Positions 1-8,494 of a DNA stretch of 64,000 nt are shown here, in pieces; the first letter of the stretch is position 1, and each line of letters begins with the position of its first letter. Source of the DNA: Streptomyces sp. NBRC 109706 (lineage in GTDB: Bacteria > Actinomycetota > Actinomycetes > Streptomycetales > Streptomycetaceae); contig NZ_BBOM01000004.1 of the NCBI RefSeq assembly GCF_000974485.1, positions 744,001 to 808,000 of the forward strand, in the 5' to 3' direction. The notes below the pieces were generated by a model, which worked only from the letters and a program-made list of their open reading frames with translations, had not been told where the DNA came from and did not search any database. Both the position numbers and the translations under genes were made by a program.

Positions 1-356
1 TCCCGGTCCTCGAAGGCGACCGCGCCCATCGGGCCGGGGGCCAACAGGCCGATGACGACGAAGACCAGGATCATCAGCAGCACGCCGGCCAGGCCGTAGA
101 CGGCGGTGCTGAGCAGGCCCCAGCCGAGGCCGTCCTCCGACTCGCTGGCGCCGACGGCGCGCATCACGACCCAGCCGACGCCGAGCATCTGGCTGCCCAG
201 CACGATGGCGCCGCCCCGGTTGCGGTCCCGCCAGACGACTCGGTCCAGCCGGCCGGGGGTGACGAGGTCGAGGGCGAGGAACGCGACGCCCATCACGCTG
301 AATCCGACCAGGCCATAGAGGAGCGCCTCGCCGGCGGACTGGAATATGTCCCCCAT
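1..356 (-). CDS. DUF350 family membrane protein (3' end beyond window)
   Basis: The reading frame starts at an ATG ending at position 356 and runs off the left edge; 118 codons are visible. At least three hydrophobic helices can be read: ALLYGLVGFSVMGVAFLALD, then AIVLGSQMLGVGWVVM, then a long one containing LLMILVFVVIGLLAPG. The length, early start and helix pattern fit the DUF350 family of small integral membrane proteins, whose biochemical role is unknown. It is the last visible member of a minus-strand operon after DUF4178, DUF2617 and DUF4247 genes. In streptomycetes this set commonly accompanies a spermidine-synthase-like gene, which would lie off the left edge (known context, not seen). 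Family call is moderately sure; function unknown. Confidence 0.7.
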   Translation of the reverse strand, partial: MGDIFQSAGEALLYGLVGFSVMGVAFLALDLVTPGRLDRVVWRDRNRGGAIVLGSQMLGVGWVVMRAVGASESEDGLGWGLLSTAVYGLAGVLLMILVFVVIGLLAPGPMGAVAFEDR

Positions 357-431
357 GGTCGTCCTTCTTCCTTTTCTTCCTTGGAGTTGTCGGTTCTCAG
401 AAGCCGGTGGTCGGTGGCGCCGGGCAGGCGG

Positions 432-866
432 TCATTTGCCCGAACCGGGGCCGCCGCCCCGGAAGTTGTCGTTCTGCGAGGACGACCAGCGGTGGCCGAC
501 ATGGCTGTGCCAGCGTTGGACGCCGCGCCGGTAGTCCTCGATCTCGATGTCGCTGCCGCCGGAGACATGCGGGGTGATGGCCACGATGTCGTCGTCGTAG
601 CGCAGATACACGTCCGTGCCGGAGACGATGCGGTCCTCGGCCCTGGTCTCGCCCTCTATCTCGTCGGCCACCCGGGTCGGCCCGTCCGTCGGGTCGAGGT
701 AGATGTTCGACGAGGCGCCGGCGCTCTCGTAGGTCTGGCGGATCCAGTTCTTGGGCGCGTCGGGCGAGTCGCTGCCGCCGGAGCAGCCGGTCAGCAGCAG
801 GGCGCCGGCAGCCAGCGCGGCGGTCAGGGCGCGGGCGCGCCCCGGGCGTCGGGTGCGGATGGTCAT
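432..866 (-). CDS. DUF4247 lipoprotein
   Basis: This 144-residue protein begins with an Arg-rich n-region and hydrophobic stretch ending in a lipobox, LLLTGC (about residues 23-28), so it should be a membrane-anchored lipoprotein on the outer face. The mature part is acidic and then ends in a low-complexity Gly-rich tail. Sequence style and neighbours match the DUF4247 family, which has no assigned function. Its ATG overlaps the stop of the DUF2617 gene by 4 nt (ATGA), so the two are translationally coupled. A 75-nt gap separates it from the DUF350 gene downstream. It is probably part of one cell-envelope-related operon; that role is inferred from lipoprotein plus membrane neighbours only. 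Confidence 0.75.
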   Translation of the reverse strand: MTIRTRRPGRARALTAALAAGALLLTGCSGGSDSPDAPKNWIRQTYESAGASSNIYLDPTDGPTRVADEIEGETRAEDRIVSGTDVYLRYDDDIVAITPHVSGGSDIEIEDYRRGVQRWHSHVGHRWSSSQNDNFRGGGPGSGK

Positions 867-1381
867 GGCACCTCCACTCGGGTCCTGGTCTCCACGATCT
901 GGCCGGCCTGCGGGTACACATGCCAGGTGCGCCAGCTGATGACGCGGCCGTCCCTGCGCGCGGTGAGCGCGGTGAGCGCGTCGGGGGAGCCGGGGAAGAG
1001 GCCGTAGAGCGCGTCGGGTTGGTGGTCGAGCCGGTCGCGCAGGGCGGTGGTGCGCCGGGTCAACTCGTCGGGCGAGCAGTGCCGGACGGTGGAGCGGAAC
1101 GTGTACTCCCAGCCGTGGACGCGCTGGCGCACCTCGGTGGGCGGGCCGTCGCCGGGCTGGGCCGGGAGACAGGCCAGGGTCTCGTTGACCGGCCCCGCCA
1201 GCACCTGGTGGGACGCGCCCAACAGGCGCAACTGGACGTGGACGCCGCCGAGTTCGGTGTCGTTGACGGCGAGCGCCGGCTGCCGGGGCCGGTCCAGGGC
1301 GAAGCGGAGCTGTTCGGCGCTGGTGTCCCGGTAGGGGGCGGCCAGCCGGATGCCGCCGGTCGTGCGTATGCCGCCGGTCAT
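863..1381 (-). CDS. DUF2617 family protein
   Basis: A soluble 172-residue protein with no signal peptide or membrane segment. Its body (about residues 20-165) contains the pattern HxVLAGPVNETLACLP followed by GWEYTFRSTV, which fits the DUF2617 family. That family is found in actinobacteria next to DUF4178/DUF4247/DUF350 genes. The function is unknown. The gene overlaps both neighbours by 4 nt: its ATG with the DUF4178 stop and its stop with the DUF4247 start. This gives a strictly coupled operon. The first ten residues repeat an MTGGIRTTGGIR motif, so a slightly later start is possible. Confidence 0.75.
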   Translation of the reverse strand: MTGGIRTTGGIRLAAPYRDTSAEQLRFALDRPRQPALAVNDTELGGVHVQLRLLGASHQVLAGPVNETLACLPAQPGDGPPTEVRQRVHGWEYTFRSTVRHCSPDELTRRTTALRDRLDHQPDALYGLFPGSPDALTALTARRDGRVISWRTWHVYPQAGQIVETRTRVEVP

Positions 1382-2007
1382 GCGTCGCCCCCGGGGTAGA
1401 TCACCAGGGTGCCGCGTGGCACGCGCTCGCCGAGGGAGACCTCCCAGTTCCCGCGTCCCTGCGCGCCGAGGAAGCGTTCGAACGCGAGGCCGCGGCCGCC
1501 GGGGGCCTCGAAGTCGGCGTACTCGACGCGGCCGCTGTCGCCGAGGCCCGTGGTGCCCTCGGCGCGGTAGCTGGCGGTGCCGTGTTCCGAGCGGCGGTAG
1601 GTGACCCCGTCGACGGTCAACGTCTTCTTGTCGGGGAGGAGTTCCGCATCGCCCCGGTACTCGGACCAGAGCATCACCTCAAGGTCCGGGTCCTCCTCGA
1701 CGGAGATCCAACGGTGGCCGCTCTCGCCGTCGGCGCCGTCGTCCATCGGGTCGACGAAGTGTTCCGACCAGCTGAAGCCGCCCTCGGTCAGCCGGAGCGA
1801 GCCGCGGACGAAAAGCCGCTCGCCCAGGTACTCGACCATGTCGCCGGCCTTCAACGTCCGTGGGTCGCCGCCCGTCTCGCCGTCCGGCGCGAACGGGTCG
1901 CGTGGCACCTTGGGTGCGGTGGCCGGTGGTGTGCGGCGGGTGCGGAGCACCAGCGCGATGGCCACCGCCGCCGCCACCAGTCCGACGAAGGCCAGAACCA
2001 ACCCCAT
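1378..2007 (-). CDS. DUF4178 domain protein with N-terminal membrane anchor
   Basis: I chose the ATG at 2007 because a GGGGGGC stretch lies just upstream and the protein then opens directly with a hydrophobic segment (MGLVLAFVGLVAAAVAIALV), a single N-terminal transmembrane anchor. The remaining roughly 185 residues contain the DUF4178 pattern: GDMVEYLGERLFVRGSLR near residue 65, a WSEHF box, and the later VDGVTYRRSEHGTASY. The role is unknown. It is the first gene of the four-gene minus-strand operon running to the left edge, and a 408-bp divergent intergenic region lies upstream, where the operon promoter should be. Confidence 0.75.
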   Translation of the reverse strand: MGLVLAFVGLVAAAVAIALVLRTRRTPPATAPKVPRDPFAPDGETGGDPRTLKAGDMVEYLGERLFVRGSLRLTEGGFSWSEHFVDPMDDGADGESGHRWISVEEDPDLEVMLWSEYRGDAELLPDKKTLTVDGVTYRRSEHGTASYRAEGTTGLGDSGRVEYADFEAPGGRGLAFERFLGAQGRGNWEVSLGERVPRGTLVIYPGGDA

Positions 2008-2415
2008 GACAAGCCCCCCGTGACAACAACCGCTCGTCGTGTGCGGCTTTTTCGGCTGAGTATGGCACGAGAGTGGCTGGCTTTCGTGCCTGCGAACGGG
2101 AATGGTACGCCGCGCCCGGTGGTAGGGCATCAGCCGGGGGACAGGCCGGCGGCCGCTCGGGGGACCGTGCCGGGACGGGGTCGGGGCGCAGGCCCTTCTC
2201 CCCGTCGCGACGATGCGCTGGTCACTGGCGCTTGGTCACTGCGTGTTTCCCCCCGACCCGAGCGGCGCCGGACGGCAAGAGTGGCTTACGGCCGCCCGGG
2301 TGACCAGTCGTTTCGACGTAGGCTGAAACCGCCGGGTAGTCGCCGATCGCCGTACTCTCGCGCCGAGTTGGGGATGTCGCCGTCGCCCGGCCCGGTCGCG
2401 ACGGGAGGGCTGACC
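2008..2415. other. Divergent intergenic region, no gene seen
   Basis: This 408-bp stretch separates the minus-strand DUF4178 operon from the plus-strand ArsR-type gene. Every frame through it is short or shows atypical codon bias. It must hold two divergent promoters, but I could not pick a convincing -35/-10 pair or an inverted repeat. Confidence 0.4.
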
Positions 2416-3387
2416 ATGGCACTGCGGGTGCTGTTCACCGGCGAGGATCTGGCCAGGGTGCGGCTGGCGAGCCGTGCCGATCCGCTGTGGGAAACGGTGC
2501 TCAGCGTGCATCGGTTACGGGATCGGCAGGCCGACCATGTGTACGGGCCCTGGCGGCGGCAGCAGTTGCGCGCGGGCGAGCCGGTGCCCGGCAGCCTGCG
2601 GGCGCTGATCCCAAGGCGGGGCTATTTTCCGGACTTTCTCAATCCGCCCGAGGCGTCGGCGGGCTGGCACGCCGGCCTGGAGGCGGTACGGGCCACCCCC
2701 CGGGCCCGGTTGCGCGCCGAGTTGGCCCTGGTGGGACGGGAGGCGCGGGCGTCGGGCTGGCCGTCGGCGCTGGTCGACGGGGATCCGGCGGCGCTGGTGC
2801 GGCTGACGGACGATCTGGACCGGCACTACCGGCGGGCGGTGGGGGCGACGTCGACCTGGTCCGGGATCGAGACCACGGTGGCCGCCGATCTGGCCTCCCG
2901 CACCCGGCAGTTGCTGGCCGGTGGGGTGCACGAGCTGCTGCAGGGGCTGCGTCCGGTGCTGCGGTGGAATCCGCCGGTGCTGGAGGCGGACTATCCGGTG
3001 GCCAGGGAGGTGCGCCTGGGCGGGCGTGGGCTGTTGTTGATTCCTTCCTACTTCTGTTGGCGCGGTCCGGTGATGCTGGCGGACCAGAGGCTGTCGCCGG
3101 TGCTGGTGTATCCGGTGCGGCACGAGCCGCGGGAGCCGGCGGACTTCGGGGCGCTCGGCCGGCTGCTGGGGGCGACCAGGGCGCGGGTGCTGCGGCGTGC
3201 GGCGACCGGGGCGACCACCGGGGACCTGTCCAGGGCGCTGGACATCTCGTTGGCCTCGGCGAGCCAACACGCCCGGGTGCTGAGGGAGTCGGGGCTGGTG
3301 CACTCGGTGCGTCGGGGCAACGAGGTGGTGCACAGCCTGACCCCGGCGGGCCGGGCGCTGCTGCCGCACGACGACGGGCGTCGTTGA
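2416..3387 (+). CDS. ArsR-type winged-helix transcriptional regulator with large N-terminal domain
   Basis: The start is the ATG at 2416, preceded by GGGAGGG at good spacing; an open frame continues upstream but lacks coding character. The protein has 323 residues. The last 70 or so form a winged helix-turn-helix (ATTGDLSRALDISLASASQH ... ARVLRESGLV ... RRGNEVVHSLTPAGRALL), typical of ArsR/SmtB-like repressors. The N-terminal 240 residues resemble the extension seen in streptomycete DUF5937-type regulators (recognised from memory). No metal-binding Cys cluster is visible, so metal sensing is not implied. Codon 34 is TTA (2515-2517), so translation may depend on the bldA tRNA and development. 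Targets are unknown. Confidence 0.8.
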   Translation: MALRVLFTGEDLARVRLASRADPLWETVLSVHRLRDRQADHVYGPWRRQQLRAGEPVPGSLRALIPRRGYFPDFLNPPEASAGWHAGLEAVRATPRARLRAELALVGREARASGWPSALVDGDPAALVRLTDDLDRHYRRAVGATSTWSGIETTVAADLASRTRQLLAGGVHELLQGLRPVLRWNPPVLEADYPVAREVRLGGRGLLLIPSYFCWRGPVMLADQRLSPVLVYPVRHEPREPADFGALGRLLGATRARVLRRAATGATTGDLSRALDISLASASQHARVLRESGLVHSVRRGNEVVHSLTPAGRALLPHDDGRR

Positions 3388-3409
3388 GCCGCGACGCCCC
3401 GCCCCGCCG

Positions 3410-3832
3410 TCAGCCGACGGGCGCCACCGGCTGGCCGGGCGCGGCGAGCAGGGCGCGCAGCCGGGCTATGTCGACGGCCCAGTCGTCGCCGCCCGACTCG
3501 GCCCAGAGCTCCCGCAGTTCGGAGTCGTCGGCCACCACCCGGTCCAGCGCGCGGACGGCGAGGCCGCGCAGCGCGGTGAGGTCGGGCAGCGGCTCCTTGG
3601 GGCGGTAGTGCCGGTTGTCCGGCGTGCCGCCCGGCAGCTGCTCGACGATCAGTGCCGCCGCGGCGACGGCGCGACTCGCCTCGTAGGAGTCGAGATAGTC
3701 CTGGTGGTCCGCGGCCTCGGCGAGGGCGGCGCGCACCCGCTCGGCCCGCTCGGCCGGCTCGGCGTCGTCCAACGCGCCGCCGAAGTCCGCCGCCATATCG
3801 TTGTCGAACGGACCGACGCCCCAAGCGCCCAT
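3410..3832 (-). CDS. DUF4259 domain protein
   Basis: A 140-residue soluble protein beginning MGAWGVGPFDNDMAADF, the signature opening of DUF4259 proteins. The ATG is preceded by GGAGAAAACC on the minus strand, a good ribosome-binding site. DUF4259 proteins are small acidic proteins of unknown function, often near immunity or defence genes, but nothing here supports a specific role. The gene is convergent with the ArsR-type regulator, with only 22 bp between the stops. Confidence 0.8.
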   Translation of the reverse strand: MGAWGVGPFDNDMAADFGGALDDAEPAERAERVRAALAEAADHQDYLDSYEASRAVAAAALIVEQLPGGTPDNRHYRPKEPLPDLTALRGLAVRALDRVVADDSELRELWAESGGDDWAVDIARLRALLAAPGQPVAPVG

Positions 3833-3962
3833 GGTTTTCTCCTCGTTGTGGTGCTCTGCGCTGTACTGCTTCGCATCCTGCCAGCCACCACTGACAACGC
3901 CGGTGCGGCCGCCCGCCGTCCGGGGTCTGTTTCAAGACGCGTCGAGCGGTAACCCGATCGGT

Positions 3963-4301
3963 ATGACTGCGAAGAGCAAAGCCAAGAGGAACGACGAGTC
4001 GATGGCGACCAGGCTCGGCGCGCTCGGCCGGTCGACGCCCGCCGATGGCGAGTCGACGGGGCGCGCGGGCCGCGTGGCGGCCGCCGGTTGGGAGCGCGGT
4101 CAGCGGGCCGTCAGGTCGACGGCCGGCCGGGCGGCTTCCACGGCCGCCGTCGCCTGGGCCGCCGTCCCGCACCGCAGGAAGATCGCCGCCGGTACCGCCG
4201 TCGGCGTGGTCGGCCTGGCGGGCGGGGCGTTCGCCCTGGGGCGGCAGTCGGCCCACTCGCACGCCGGTCCGCTGACCCGACTCACCGGTGGCCGGATCTG
4301 A
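3963..4301 (+). CDS. Small basic protein with one hydrophobic segment
   Basis: A 112-residue unrecognised protein starting at an ATG at 3963; an upstream in-frame extension is poorer in coding character. The N-terminal two thirds are basic and Ala-rich. A hydrophobic segment follows (KIAAGTAVGVVGLAGGAFALG, roughly residues 73-93), then a short polar tail, suggesting a single-pass or peripheral membrane protein. No strong ribosome-binding site precedes the ATG. It converges with the membrane-protein gene ending at 4323. Codon bias is acceptable, but the call stays tentative. Confidence 0.5.
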   Translation: MTAKSKAKRNDESMATRLGALGRSTPADGESTGRAGRVAAAGWERGQRAVRSTAGRAASTAAVAWAAVPHRRKIAAGTAVGVVGLAGGAFALGRQSAHSHAGPLTRLTGGRI

Positions 4302-4322
4302 TCCCGGAAGCAGCCGTCCCCG

Positions 4323-5036
4323 TCAGCGAGTTCGGCGCCTCCGCCGGTCGACACGGGTGCGGGTGTCGGTGTAGCTGTCGCTGCCGCCGTCGGAGATGTC
4401 CGCTCCCTCGACCGCGCGACGCCACCATGTCGGGCCGCCACCCGCCCGGCGCCCGAGCAGCCCGGACCAGGACAGGCCCCACACCACCGCGACGCCCGCG
4501 CCCCAGTAGCCGGCCCAGCGCGCGGTGTGCAGATCCTCCGGCAGGATCGGGGGCGTCGCGCCGTCCGGGTCCTCCACGACGGTGACGCGGTCGAGCACCT
4601 GGAACGAGGCGGATTCGGGCCGCAGTTCACCGCCCCTGACCTGGCCCATCCCGTTGGCCCGCTCCAGGGTGTAGCCGGTCCCGTCGGACGAACCGGCCTC
4701 GTTCGTCACCATCACCACGGCCTCGACCCGCTCGCCGCGCCGTTCGGTCATCAGATCGGCCCAGGCGGCGGCGCCACAGGCGCCGATCGGCCAGCAGCCG
4801 AGCGCCAACACGATCGCGACCAGCGGCCCGGCGGCGCGCAGCGCCCTGGCCAGCGACCACACCAGGGCGACGAACGCGGCGCCGAGCAGGGCCCCGCCGG
4901 CTAACCAGCCCCACGCGTCGGCGGCCACCCACACGGCTGCGAACGCGCCACCCGCCAGCAGTGCCAGAAACAGTGCCCGGCCCGCGCCCGGGCGCTGTGT
5001 CGTCGTCGCCCGCCGCGCGGACATCGCGGTCTCCAT
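4323..5036 (-). CDS. Multi-pass membrane protein, possibly DUF3592-like
   Basis: A 237-residue protein. Two hydrophobic helices occur near residues 20-65, a third around 70-95 (PLVAIVLALGCWPIGACG), and a fourth near residues 175-195 (AGYWGAGVAVVWGLSWSGLL). Between the third and fourth is an about 80-residue extracytoplasmic domain containing VEAVVMVTNEAGSSDG and DRVTVVEDPDG. That arrangement, two membrane parts flanking a small beta-rich domain, resembles DUF3592 proteins. The ATG at 5036 has GGGGGAACGG upstream. The C-terminal tail is rich in Arg. It stands alone between convergent and same-strand neighbours, and its function is unknown. Confidence 0.6.
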   Translation of the reverse strand: METAMSARRATTTQRPGAGRALFLALLAGGAFAAVWVAADAWGWLAGGALLGAAFVALVWSLARALRAAGPLVAIVLALGCWPIGACGAAAWADLMTERRGERVEAVVMVTNEAGSSDGTGYTLERANGMGQVRGGELRPESASFQVLDRVTVVEDPDGATPPILPEDLHTARWAGYWGAGVAVVWGLSWSGLLGRRAGGGPTWWRRAVEGADISDGGSDSYTDTRTRVDRRRRRTR

Positions 5037-5184
5037 CGACCGTTCCCCCTTATGTCGTCGGGGCGAACGATACGGGCCCCGACGGGTCGGATGAGGTGTG
5101 CGAAGTGAGGCAATGGGGGAGACCGTTCGCGCGTCCTGGAACGATCGATGGAGTTTCCGTTCGCAACGCCCCCGCCGGGCCCTG

Positions 5185-6099
5185 CTAGCCGGAGAGCGCG
5201 TCGTAGCGGATGCCGGTGAGTTCCTCCGAGGCGCGCCAGAGCCGGATGGCGACCGCGTCGTTGACCGTCCAGGGCGCGCGGATCGCGCGCGGCGCGCGAC
5301 CGGCGCGCAGCTGCGCCGGGCCGGTGAAGGAGTCGGCGGTGACCTCGGGCGCGGTGGCCGCGTAGAGGGTGGGCATGGCGCCGGCCTCGGGCCGGGAGGC
5401 GAGCAGCCTGTTGCCGAGCCTGGCGACGCGTTCCTTGATCTGGTTGCGTTCCAGCCGGGCGGCCCTGGTCTGGAGTTCGGTGTCGGCGTAGCCGGGGTGC
5501 ACGGCGGCGGCCAGCAGATCGTGGTCGCGGCTGCGGCGGGCCAGCTCGTGGGTGAACAGCAGGTTGGCGGTCTTGGAGCGCCCGTAGGCGAGCCAACGAC
5601 GGTACTGCTGTTCGGCGTTGAGGTTGTGGATGTCGATGTTGCCGAGCAGGTGCAGCATGCTGGAGACGGTCACGACGCGGGCGCCCGGCGCGTTGAGGAG
5701 GGCGTCGACGAGCAGTCCGGTGAGGGCGAAGTGCCCCAGGTGGTTGACGCCGAACTGGGACTCGAAGCCGTCGACGGTGGTGGCCTTGGGGACGGCCATC
5801 AGCCCGGCGTTGTTCACCAGCAGATGGAGCGGCGCCTCGCCCCATTCGGCGGCGAAGCCGCGTACCGAGGCGAGATCGGCCAGATCGAGGAGGCGCAGCT
5901 CGGCGCGGGCCTCGGGCACCTCGTCGAAGAGCCGGTTGAGCGCGGCCTCACCGCGCTGCCTGCTGCGGCAGGCCAGCACCACCCGGGAGCCGCGCCGGGC
6001 CAGTTCGCGCGCGGTGACATAGCCGATGCCGCTGTTGGCGCCGGTGACCACCGAGGTGCGGCCCTTGAGGTCGGGGATGTCGCGTGCGGTCCAGCCCAT
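5185..6099 (-). CDS. Short-chain dehydrogenase/reductase (retinol-dehydrogenase-like)
   Basis: A classical SDR of 304 residues. The cofactor-binding motif TGANSGIG is at residues 19-26, NNAG at 96-99, active-site Ser at 146/147 (VTVSSMLH) and the catalytic YGRSK with Tyr172 and Lys176. The extra length and the segment after the SDR core fit the WW-domain oxidoreductase/retinol-dehydrogenase-like branch. Basic residues after the second beta strand (CRSRQRG) favour NADP(H). The substrate cannot be told. It lies 41 bp downstream of the GH3 gene on the same strand and might be read through from the sugar operon, but nothing links its function to xylan use. Confidence 0.88.
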   Translation of the reverse strand: MGWTARDIPDLKGRTSVVTGANSGIGYVTARELARRGSRVVLACRSRQRGEAALNRLFDEVPEARAELRLLDLADLASVRGFAAEWGEAPLHLLVNNAGLMAVPKATTVDGFESQFGVNHLGHFALTGLLVDALLNAPGARVVTVSSMLHLLGNIDIHNLNAEQQYRRWLAYGRSKTANLLFTHELARRSRDHDLLAAAVHPGYADTELQTRAARLERNQIKERVARLGNRLLASRPEAGAMPTLYAATAPEVTADSFTGPAQLRAGRAPRAIRAPWTVNDAVAIRLWRASEELTGIRYDALSG

Positions 6100-6140
6100 G
6101 GCCCCAGCGTAGGCCGCGCCTCGGTGGCGTGCGAGCCACC

Positions 6141-8444
6141 TCAGGAATCGACGTCCGTCGGTTCGGGGGTGAGGGTCGCCGGGCAGGTCATCCGCCGGTC
6201 GTGGCCGAGGCGCCGTTCGGGCCCGGTGAGGGTCAGCGGCAGGACGTGCCGGAGATCGCCGCTGGACGCGCCGAGGCGCAGCTCAAGCGCGCCCGGCTCC
6301 ACGATCCGCCGCCCCGGCGTCGCCGTGTAGCCGGCGAGGTCGGCGTGGAAGGCGAAGTCGACCCGGGCGGACGCGCCGGCGGCCAGCGGCACCCGGGCGT
6401 AGCCGACCAGTTGGTTGACGGGGCGGGCGATCCGGGCCACCGGATCGTGCAGATAGAGCTGCACCACCTCGGTGCCGGCGCGTTCGCCCGTGTTGGTGAC
6501 GGTCAACGAGACGGTGGTTCCGTCGGCGGTGTCCAGGCGGTCGGTGGCGATGGCGGGTTCGGTCCAGGCGAACTCGGTGTAGCTGAGGCCGTGGCCGAAG
6601 GGATGGAGCGGGGTCGGGTCGATGTTGCTGGCCTCGCCGGCGTGGCCGAGCGGCGGCGCGAGATAGGTCCAGGGCTGGCCGCCGGTGCCCCTGGGCACGC
6701 CGACGGGCAGCCGGCCGGCCGGGTTGGTCCGGCCGGAGAGCACGCCGGCGACGGCCTGGGCGCCCTCCTGGCCGGGGAAGAACGCCTGGACGGCGCCGGC
6801 GAGCCGGTCGGCCCAGCGGCCCAGCGCATAGGGCCGGCCGGTCAGCGCCACCAGCACGACGGGGACCCCGCCGGCCACCAGCTCGTCGAGCAACGCGCCC
6901 TGCTCGTCCGGGAGTTCGAGGTCGGCGGCGTCGCAGCCCTCGCCCGAGGTGCCCCGGCCGAAGAGGCCGGAGCGGTCGCCGACCACGGCGACGCAGACGT
7001 CGGCGCCCGCGACCTCGGCGGCGTTCCCCGCGCGGGTCACGGTCGCGTCGGGGAGTTCGGCCCCGAGCGCTTCGAAGAGGGTGGGCACGGTGACGCCCAG
7101 CGGCAACTCCGGGTGGTGGACGCCGACATGGCGGGGGAAGGTGTAGCAGCCGAGCAGCGGCGCCACATCGTCGGCGAGCGGTCCCGCCACCGCGATCCTG
7201 GCGCTCGCCGGCAGCGGCAGCGCGCCGTCCCGGTTGGCCAGCAGCACCACGGACTCCTCGGCGAGCCGGCGGGCGACGGCCCGCATCTCCGGCGGGTCCA
7301 GATCGACCCGTTCGCCGGCGGCGAGCGCGGTCGGCTCGGGGCTGTAGTCGGCGTCGAGCAGGCCGAGTTCGGCCTTCTGGGCGAGGACGCGCAGCACCGA
7401 GCGGTCCACCAGCTCCTCGGTGACCTCGCCGTTGCGGACGGCGTCCAGCAGCGGCGGGCCGTAGCAGCGCTGGGCGGGCAGCTCCACGTCGATGCCGGCG
7501 GCCAGCGCGGCGGCGGCGGCCTCGGCGGGGGAGCCGGCCACGCCGTGGTTCACCTCAAGGAAGGAAACCCCGAAGTAGTCGGAGACGACCGTGCCCTCGA
7601 ACCCCCAGTCGTCGCGCAGCAGTTCGGTGAGCAGCGTGCTGTCGGAGCTGGCGGGGACGCCGTCGACATCGTTGTAGGCGGCCATCACGGAGCGGGCGCC
7701 GCCGTCCCGCAGCGCCATCTCGAACGGCGGCAGCAGCACGTCGGCCACCTCGCGCGGGCCGAGCGAGACGGGCGCGTGGTTGCGCGCCCCCCGGGAGGCG
7801 GAGTAGCCGACGAAGTGCTTGAGCGTGGCGACCAGACCCGAGGTCTCCAGGCCGCGCACATAGCCGGTGGCGATGGTGGCGACCAGGTACGGGTCCTCGC
7901 CGATGGTCTCCTCGGTGCGGCCCCAGCGCGGATCCCTGGTGACGTCGAGCACCGGGGAGAGGCCCTGGTGGATGCCGACGGAACGCATCGACTCGCCGAT
8001 CAACCGGGCGGCACGCTCGACGAGTTCGGGGTGGAAGGTGGCGCCCCAGGCGAGCGGGGTGGGGAAGATGGTGGCCTGCCAGGCGGTGAAGCCGGTCAGG
8101 CACTCCTCGTGCGCCAGCGCCGGCACGCCGAACCGTCCCGCCGCGACGATGCGGCGCTGGTCCTCCGCGAGCAGCTTCGCCTTCTCCGTGGGGTCGACGG
8201 GCAACGTGCCGAAGGGGCGGGTGAGTTGGCCGAGGCCGGCCGGCAGCAGGGTGGCGAGGTCGGGCGTCCCGTTGTTGATCTGGCTCTGCAGCGGGGCCAC
8301 ATCGGCGTCCTCGTCGGCGCCGACATCCGAACCCGGCCAGATGCTGCCCAGTTGGGCAAGCTTCTCTTCCAGCGTCAACCGGGACAGCAGCGCCTCGGCC
8401 CGCGCGCGCGGGGAGAGGGCGGTGTCCTGCCAGGGGTGGTGCAT
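6141..8444 (-). CDS. bxlA: GH3 family beta-xylosidase/beta-glucosidase (BxlA-like)
   Basis: The ATG at 8444 has AAGGAG upstream and gives 767 residues with no signal peptide, so the enzyme is intracellular. It carries the GH3 N-terminal barrel (about 40-330) with KHFVGYSASRGARN and the nucleophile Asp289 in VVSDYFGV, the GH3 C-terminal domain (about 390-600), and a fibronectin-III-like domain at the end (SLTVTNTGERAGTEVVQLY). The opening MHHPWQDTALSPRARAEALL resembles actinobacterial BxlA beta-xylosidases. It is last in a minus-strand operon after a sugar ABC transporter, and a GH10 xylanase is nearby. It probably hydrolyses imported xylobiose or xylo-oligosaccharides to xylose; a beta-glucosidase role cannot be excluded. 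Confidence 0.85.
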   Translation of the reverse strand: MHHPWQDTALSPRARAEALLSRLTLEEKLAQLGSIWPGSDVGADEDADVAPLQSQINNGTPDLATLLPAGLGQLTRPFGTLPVDPTEKAKLLAEDQRRIVAAGRFGVPALAHEECLTGFTAWQATIFPTPLAWGATFHPELVERAARLIGESMRSVGIHQGLSPVLDVTRDPRWGRTEETIGEDPYLVATIATGYVRGLETSGLVATLKHFVGYSASRGARNHAPVSLGPREVADVLLPPFEMALRDGGARSVMAAYNDVDGVPASSDSTLLTELLRDDWGFEGTVVSDYFGVSFLEVNHGVAGSPAEAAAAALAAGIDVELPAQRCYGPPLLDAVRNGEVTEELVDRSVLRVLAQKAELGLLDADYSPEPTALAAGERVDLDPPEMRAVARRLAEESVVLLANRDGALPLPASARIAVAGPLADDVAPLLGCYTFPRHVGVHHPELPLGVTVPTLFEALGAELPDATVTRAGNAAEVAGADVCVAVVGDRSGLFGRGTSGEGCDAADLELPDEQGALLDELVAGGVPVVLVALTGRPYALGRWADRLAGAVQAFFPGQEGAQAVAGVLSGRTNPAGRLPVGVPRGTGGQPWTYLAPPLGHAGEASNIDPTPLHPFGHGLSYTEFAWTEPAIATDRLDTADGTTVSLTVTNTGERAGTEVVQLYLHDPVARIARPVNQLVGYARVPLAAGASARVDFAFHADLAGYTATPGRRIVEPGALELRLGASSGDLRHVLPLTLTGPERRLGHDRRMTCPATLTPEPTDVDS

Positions 8445-8494
8445 GGCACTCCTTGTCTCGGCGGCCACGGGAGGGCGCGCCCCGGAATCGGGCC